DNA from: Rhodobacteraceae bacterium Alg231-04
GTDB lineage: Bacteria; Pseudomonadota; Alphaproteobacteria; Rhodobacterales; Rhodobacteraceae
Assembly: GCA_900143635.1 (NCBI GenBank)
Contig: FREY01000004.1
Coordinates: 310,001-374,000 of the forward strand
DNA: 64,000 nt
Direction of reading: 5' to 3'
Both the position numbers and the translations under genes were made by a program. The notes below the pieces were generated by a model. That model was not told the origin of the DNA, made no database searches, and worked only from the letters and a program-made list of their open reading frames with translations. Each line of letters starts with the position of its first letter. Position 1 is the first letter of the stretch. Shown here piece by piece: positions 59,574-64,000 of the stretch.

Positions 59574-60254
59574 TTAGCCCCCAACTTTCGGAGCCGTCGG
59601 CGTGATCGCCAGATGGCCTGTTTTGACCCAGAGCCGTGCGCCCTCAACGTCGGCAACAGCGCTGAGCGGTGCATCCGGCGGCAAGCGGAGCCATGAGTTG
59701 GCGGCGAAGGTCTCACCGCCCTCAGAAAAACTGCCTTCAATCACCAGCGCCTCGAACCCGTCGTGCCCTGCCTCGGACACAGCGGCGTTGGCCTCCCAAA
59801 TCTCGATCCGCACCCGCTCACGCGCGTCTTCGAACAGCGGGATCTGCGCCACGCCTTCACGCACGGTTTCTGGCGTCAATTTAGTCGTGTCGATCGTCAC
59901 CTGCTGGCGGTCTTCCATGTCGAACTGCCACAGTTTTACGAAGATCGTTGCCCCATCCGCGGCGCTCGGAGTGTGGGCGGTGGTCGGCGGATTGCGTACA
60001 TAGGTGCCCACAGGAAAGTCGCCATGCTCATCCTGAAATACACCGTCCAGCACCAAGAACTCTTCGCCGCCAGTGTGGGTATGTGCCGAAAACGCACTGC
60101 CGGGCGCATAACGTACAATCGTCGTTGCGCGGGCCACTTCATCGCCAATTCGGTCGAGCATGCGTCGATCCACACCCTTCATTGGCGACGCCACCCAAGG
60201 CTCTTGTTCAGAATGCACCGCAGCGCGGTCGTCGAAGTTAGCGTTCAGTTCCAT
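59574..60254 (-). CDS. ChrR-like double cupin protein
   Basis: A 226-residue protein with two ChrR-type cupin domains. The first has FSAHTHTGGEEFLVLDGVFQ near residues 60-80. The second has the parallel segment FEALVIEGSFSEGGETFAAN near 175, which lacks the histidines. Unlike real ChrR it has no N-terminal zinc anti-sigma domain. It is the first gene of the leftward operon, divergent from tetR. ChrR-like cupins are linked to oxidative stress; a sensor or small-molecule role is possible. Confidence 0.82.
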   Translation of the reverse strand: MELNANFDDRAAVHSEQEPWVASPMKGVDRRMLDRIGDEVARATTIVRYAPGSAFSAHTHTGGEEFLVLDGVFQDEHGDFPVGTYVRNPPTTAHTPSAADGATIFVKLWQFDMEDRQQVTIDTTKLTPETVREGVAQIPLFEDARERVRIEIWEANAAVSEAGHDGFEALVIEGSFSEGGETFAANSWLRLPPDAPLSAVADVEGARLWVKTGHLAITPTAPKVGG

Positions 60255-60302
60255 GGGGCTATCCTTATATACAGTCGTCGGCATTTCGGCTCAAGCGTTC
60301 TA

Positions 60303-60373
60303 CCTATCGATTGATAGAGGTGGAGATAGATATTGCGCTCGAGGCTGTCAACACCTATCTACCACCTGATAGA
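60303..60373. promoter_or_regulatory. Candidate TetR operators
   Basis: Two related inverted repeats lie between the TetR gene and the cupin operon: CTATCGATTGATAG around 60304-60317 and CTATC(N8)GATAG at 60356-60373, both with CTATC/GATAG half-sites. The second ends at the TetR ATG. They probably control both directions. Confidence 0.55.
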
Positions 60374-60931
60374 ATGGAGCCCCACGTGACCCTGACAACC
60401 AAAGACAAAATTCTCGACGCGGCTGAAAAACGTGTGCGAGGGGTGGGTTTTGCGACGATGAGTTTTCGCGACTTGGCAGAAGACGTAGGGATCAAAAGCG
60501 CCAGCGTGCATTATCACTTCCCGACAAAGCCCGACTTGGGGGAGGCACTGGTTGATCGCTATTCCAGCCAGTTCAAGAACCACCTCGACAAGATTGATAG
60601 GGGCGATTTGCAGGCCGCACTGAAAAGTTTTGTAGCGCTCTATTCGGACGCGTTGGTCGTCGACGAATCCATCTGTCTGTGCGCCATCATGGGGGCCGAA
60701 GCCATCGGTTTACCCAAGGAGGTGAACCAAAAGACAAAGGCATTTTTTCAGATGAACTGCGCGTGGTTGCGTGCTTTGTTCGAGCACCACGGCGTTCTTG
60801 CGGCAGAAGACAACGCCAGCCTGATTGTCGCCGCCCTAGAAGGCGGCATGATCGTCGCCTCAACCTCCCGCGACCACGCATTCTTCGAACAAATCGCCAA
60901 AGCCGCCATTCGCCGCGCGACCGAATACTAA
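60374..60931 (+). CDS. TetR-family regulator
   Basis: A 185-residue protein with an N-terminal TetR helix-turn-helix (KDKILDAAEKRVRGVGFATM, FRDLAEDVGIKSASVHYHFP, residues 10-50) and a helical ligand domain including cysteines in ESICLCAIMGAEA. The start MEPHVTL was preferred. It is divergent from the cupin-SDR-oxidase-MFS operon and most likely represses it; the ligand is unknown. Confidence 0.9.
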   Translation: MEPHVTLTTKDKILDAAEKRVRGVGFATMSFRDLAEDVGIKSASVHYHFPTKPDLGEALVDRYSSQFKNHLDKIDRGDLQAALKSFVALYSDALVVDESICLCAIMGAEAIGLPKEVNQKTKAFFQMNCAWLRALFEHHGVLAAEDNASLIVAALEGGMIVASTSRDHAFFEQIAKAAIRRATEY

Positions 60932-61019
60932 CACTTCGGTCTCGAAGCCGCCGAATGCCGGCGCAGTAATCGCCCCGGCGCGAGCGCTTCGGATCCGGCC
61001 ATAGGAGAAGTGGGGCAAA

Positions 61020-61215
61020 CTCTTGAGCTTCGCCAGTTTTGCCCGATGCGCTGTCGTTCGTAGCCCAGGAACAGACCTCCGCGCCAAAAGCGGCGAAAAC
61101 TGTCTTCGAGCCCACAGGAGAAGTGATGATTTTTCGCTGCGTGCGCATGCAGCGAAGGAAATCCGGCAGATTCACATTCGTTTGCGCCGCCACGCAGCGA
61201 AAGGACCGGTCATTG
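61020..61215. repeat. Dispersed intergenic repeat copy outside the prophage
   Basis: It contains TTTTTCGCTGCGTGCGCATG, CAGCGAAGGA and ACGCAGCGAAAGGACCGGTC, related to the copies at 33.2, 34.5 and 56.2 kb. Its presence in chromosomal DNA shows that the family is not phage-specific. No gene is evident from 60932 to 61269. Confidence 0.5.
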
Positions 61216-61269
61216 CGAAAGGGCCTCCGATCAAGCCGAAGGACTATCAGATGAGCAACAGAAGGAGCC

Positions 61270-61414
61270 TATGCAGCGGCTCGCCCCGCCAACAAGGCGC
61301 AATATTTCGCGAGTTGTTTCCTCGGCATTTGACGACATGAAAGCCGCCCACGCGCATGTCGACACCGACCACAAGAAAGGCAACGTCGTCATGACTGTCA
61401 AGGGGTGCGATTGA
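61270..61414 (+). pseudogene. C-terminal remnant of a zinc-type NAD(P) alcohol dehydrogenase
   Basis: A 47-codon frame ends VVSSAFDDMKAAHAHVDTD then KKGNVVMTVKGCD, which resembles the end of medium-chain dehydrogenase/quinone oxidoreductases (A..AH..(9-11)GK.V..V). The rest of the gene is missing upstream. It is probably a decayed neighbour of the Old Yellow Enzyme locus. The short length makes this tentative. Confidence 0.4.
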
Positions 61415-61625
61415 ACCACGGTATTGGCTTATGACCACGGCGGATTTTGCGACAACGCAGGTTTACAAGTATTTAAAAAAGTGGCTGAAATCAAAAGTGA
61501 AACGAAGCATAGGCACGCAGGTTGGCCATGCAATTGAGTAGTGCCGCTTTTCTCCGGTAGCGGCATTTGAGTGGTTCAAGTTTGGCACGCACCCTGAGTT
61601 TCAGCAGCTCAGCACTTTTCTGACA

Positions 61626-62543
61626 TCAATGTGATCTGATCGCTTGCAGTTCGGCGCGTTCTTTTGCCTCCACTCTCTTGGCAATTGTTTCCAGATGCGA
61701 GATTGCCACATCGACTCGACGCGGTGAAAATCTGCGATCGGGGCGCACCAAATGGATTGATCGATCCCTATGCCAAAAATTCTGAAGAACCGGAACGACT
61801 GCGCCGGTTGCAAATGCGTCACCAAACCCCGCAAGCGCCATATAGGCAACACCGAGATCACGCATGCATGCGTCTAAAATCGCCGGGCCCGCGTTCAGAC
61901 TTAACCGTCCACGAACCATTACATCCAGTTGCTTCTTATTCTCAGAAAACCGCCAAAACTTGGCGTTCGTCAAAAGGCACTGATGGTCCTTCAGATCCCT
62001 AGGGTGCCGAGGACCACCGTGGGCTTTGAGGTAATTCGGTGAGACCGCCGCGACCCTTGTCCGGGAGGTTAAGGGTTTTGCGATCAGACCACTGCTTTGC
62101 ATCGGGCCAGCCCTGATCGCAAAGTCGTACCCTTCACTTAGAATGTCGACTTGCCGGGGGTTAAAGTCGACTTCAATCTCGATGTCGGGATGTTGTGCGG
62201 CCATCTGGTTCAAGGCGGGACCGACAACCTGATCAGCAAAGGAACCTGACATGGAAGCGATGCGCAGGCGACCCTCCAATTTGCGTTGGGTACTTGATAC
62301 TTCCTGAAAAGCCTTTTCAAGATCGTCTGATATCTTTTCAGAGCTTTTTCGAAGTTGTTCACCTGCAGCCGTTAGCCGAACGGATCGCGTGCTGCGCTGA
62401 AACAGCTTGGTTCCCAGCCGTGCCTCAAGCCGTCCAACTTGACGGCTGACATGTGCCACAGAAACGCTCAATGCGCTTGCTGCCCCGGTAAACGTACCGG
62501 CGCGCGAAACTGCTAGAAATTCACTCAACCCGTCTGAGTTCAT
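61626..62543 (-). CDS. LysR-family regulator divergent from an Old Yellow Enzyme gene
   Basis: A protein of about 305 residues with an N-terminal winged helix (EFLAVSRAGTFTGAASALSV, SRQVGRLEARLGTKLFQRST, residues 8-60) and a LysR effector domain (LRIASMSGSFADQVVGPALN, YDFAIRAGPMQSSGLIAKPL). The ATG at 62543 was chosen; a GTG three codons upstream is possible. It is divergent from the flavin oxidoreductase gene with about 100 bp between, the standard LysR-target layout. The inducer is unknown. Confidence 0.9.
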   Translation of the reverse strand: MNSDGLSEFLAVSRAGTFTGAASALSVSVAHVSRQVGRLEARLGTKLFQRSTRSVRLTAAGEQLRKSSEKISDDLEKAFQEVSSTQRKLEGRLRIASMSGSFADQVVGPALNQMAAQHPDIEIEVDFNPRQVDILSEGYDFAIRAGPMQSSGLIAKPLTSRTRVAAVSPNYLKAHGGPRHPRDLKDHQCLLTNAKFWRFSENKKQLDVMVRGRLSLNAGPAILDACMRDLGVAYMALAGFGDAFATGAVVPVLQNFWHRDRSIHLVRPDRRFSPRRVDVAISHLETIAKRVEAKERAELQAIRSH

Positions 62544-62561
62544 TATTACCACCTGGTAATA
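62544..62561. promoter_or_regulatory. Candidate LysR/autoregulatory palindrome
   Basis: TATTACCA CC TGGTAATA is an 18-bp palindrome with perfect 8-base arms, immediately upstream of the LysR ATG. It is well placed for autoregulation. It could also serve the divergent oxidoreductase promoter. Confidence 0.6.
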
Positions 62562-62642
62562 GTGTTTTGATTATTGGGCAGATACCGCAATCAAACAGAA
62601 ACAACAATATAGGGCGAAGATCAAGCAACGGAGTACAGATCA

Positions 62643-63749
62643 ATGACCAAAAATCTCTTCGATCCCATCCAAGTGGGCGACTACCGCCTTAACAACCGGA
62701 TTTTCATGGCCCCCATGACACGTGCGCGCGCTGGTGCCTCTGGGGTTCCCAACGAAATGATGGCGACCTATTACGCGCAGCGCGCCAGTGCCGGGCTTAT
62801 TATCTCGGAAGCCACGGCAGTTTCGCCGCGTGGTGATGGCTGGCCGGGTGCGCCCGGCATTTACACAGACGCGCAGCAAGCAGGATGGGCCTCCGTCGCG
62901 GATGCAGTGCACGACCGAGGCGGGCGCATCTTCCTTCAGATATGGCACATGGGCCGCGCAGTCCTGTCTGAAAGCATAGGCGGGCAGAGGGCCCTTGCTC
63001 CCTCTGAAATCGCTGCCGAGGGTGAGTTGCCCAACAGCGAGGGCATCCCGACGGCCTTCGGTACTCCGGAAGCGATGTCTGTGGATCAGATCGACGAGGC
63101 GGTCGCAGAGTTTGCCTCTGCTGCACAACGTGCCATTGATGCTGGTCTGGACGGCGTTGAACTTCACGCCGCCAACAATTTTTTGATTGATGCCTTTCTG
63201 CGCGATGGAACGAACAAACGCGACGATGACTATGGCGGATCGCTGAAGAACCGCAGCAGATTCTTATTGGAGGTTGTCGACGCGGTTGCGGCCGAGATTG
63301 GCGCAGGCAAGGTAGGCGTTCGATTTTCACCGACAAACGCTGTTTTCGGAATCAGCGACAGCAATCCAGAAGCAATTTTTTCATTTGCAGCGCGACAGCT
63401 TTCAAAAAGAGGGCTAGCCTACCTGCATGTGCTGGAACCGGCGCTCGATAGCGGTAGTCCGATGGTTGCTGGATTGCCTTCTGTCGCCCCGACGCTACGG
63501 GATGCTTATGATGGGTTTATGATCCTCAACGGCTCTCTGACCCAGAAAACCGGAGCAGATGTTATCGAAACCGGGCGCGCTGATGCGGTCGCATTCGGGG
63601 TGCCATTTATCGCAAACCCTGACCTTGCTGAACGTTTCGCCAACGGTATCGTCTTGTCTGAACCGAAACCAGAGACGTTCTACAGCGGCGGCGCAGAAGG
63701 GTACATCGACTATCCGAATGGGGGTCGCTTCACTACTGCAGGCCAATGA
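62643..63749 (+). CDS. NADH:flavin oxidoreductase, Old Yellow Enzyme family
   Basis: A 368-residue OYE. Family segments present are APMTRARAGASGVPN near residue 22, EATAVSPRGDGWPGAPGIYT near 56, QIWHMGRAV near 99, GVELHAANNFLIDAFLRDGT near 171 (flavin/substrate His and Asn in HAAN) and FGVPFIANPDL near 318. It reduces activated C=C bonds such as in enones, using FMN. It is divergent from the LysR gene, which likely induces it. The natural substrate is unknown. Confidence 0.93.
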   Translation: MTKNLFDPIQVGDYRLNNRIFMAPMTRARAGASGVPNEMMATYYAQRASAGLIISEATAVSPRGDGWPGAPGIYTDAQQAGWASVADAVHDRGGRIFLQIWHMGRAVLSESIGGQRALAPSEIAAEGELPNSEGIPTAFGTPEAMSVDQIDEAVAEFASAAQRAIDAGLDGVELHAANNFLIDAFLRDGTNKRDDDYGGSLKNRSRFLLEVVDAVAAEIGAGKVGVRFSPTNAVFGISDSNPEAIFSFAARQLSKRGLAYLHVLEPALDSGSPMVAGLPSVAPTLRDAYDGFMILNGSLTQKTGADVIETGRADAVAFGVPFIANPDLAERFANGIVLSEPKPETFYSGGAEGYIDYPNGGRFTTAGQ

Positions 63750-63757
63750 TCAAATAT

Positions 63758-63781
63758 GGGCCGGATGTTCTGATCCGGCCC
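63758..63781 (+). terminator. Terminator hairpin after the Old Yellow Enzyme gene
   Basis: GGGCCGGAT and ATCCGGCCC form a perfect 9-bp stem with a 6-base loop, nine bases after the stop codon and followed by AAATATTTC. There is no strong T-run, but AT-rich flanks on both sides suit a bidirectional terminator with the incoming LysR gene. Confidence 0.6.
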
Positions 63782-63892
63782 AAATATTTCAAGTGGCACT
63801 TGCGATCCATTGCGATCTCACATCAGAACGTTGCCGACACCAGGGCCGATTAGACTGGAGTTCCGCCTTTTAGACTGGGCCGCACAGCACTC

Positions 63893-64000
63893 TTAATTGA
63901 TGTGCTTATCTGTCCGAAGGCGCTCCACCATAAAGTCAACAAATGCTCTGACTTTGCCGCTGACCATGCGGCCTTCCTGATGGACGACATGGATTGGCAT
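63893..64000 (-). CDS. C-terminus of a second LysR-family regulator (partial)
   Basis: The last 35 residues and stop are inside the window: MPIHVVHQEGRMVSGKVRAF then VDFMVERLRTDKHIN. This is the usual end of LysR effector domains (R....V.AFVDF). The gene continues beyond the right edge. Confidence 0.75.
   Translation of the reverse strand: MPIHVVHQEGRMVSGKVRAFVDFMVERLRTDKHIN

Overview
The window looks like a chromosomal stretch of a marine roseobacter-type alphaproteobacterium (Rhodobacteraceae). This is inferred from the GC-rich genes, the gene families present and the intergenic repeat style; there is no rRNA or other taxonomic marker. It has four parts.

(1) 1-14.8 kb: a large catabolic locus. 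Eleven genes run leftward from about 12.74 kb: a sugar-type ABC importer (ATPase, binding protein, two permeases), four NTF2/SnoaL-like proteins, a histidinol-dehydrogenase-family enzyme resembling sulfopropanediol dehydrogenase HpsN, an SDR, a LacI regulator and a double cupin. A divergent pair (a fifth SnoaL-like protein and a fuconolactonase-like amidohydrolase) runs rightward. Two LacI-type palindromes, 54 bp apart, lie in the divergent promoter. I cannot name the substrate. Many genes overlap by 1-4 bases, and stem-loops separate the transporter genes from each other and from the enzymes.

(2) 14.9-17.4 kb: ordinary chromosome, with tRNA-Asn, a metallo-beta-lactamase-fold hydrolase and an EnvZ-like sensor kinase.

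(3) About 17.6-56.2 kb: a lambda-like prophage with an HK97-type head and a long non-contractile tail. A leftward early operon (Erf, NinB, HNH, methylase-like protein, integrase) starts at an operator-controlled PL near 22.25 kb. A CI-like S24 repressor and a Cro-like protein flank a second operator pair near 29.55 kb. Both operator pairs have the same 34-bp spacing, and each early promoter has an operator in its spacer. Between the two control regions sits 6.6 kb of cargo: a membrane protein, a ScoMcrA-like HNH restriction nuclease, and an SdsA1-type alkylsulfatase with a divergent Crp/Fnr regulator. The rightward early operon ends with a NusG-like protein where lambda has Q. A second cargo block follows (DUF3833-like lipoprotein, small membrane protein, SDR behind a sigma-E-like promoter, tandem-GAF protein). 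Then come terminase, head, tail and lysis genes. The host-specificity tail gene is split by a frameshift, so the prophage may be defective.

(4) 56.5-64 kb: chromosome again, with an MFS/flavin oxidase/SDR/cupin operon divergent from a TetR gene, a dehydrogenase remnant, a LysR/Old Yellow Enzyme divergent pair and the end of another LysR gene. Degenerate copies of a dispersed intergenic repeat occur both in the prophage and around it.
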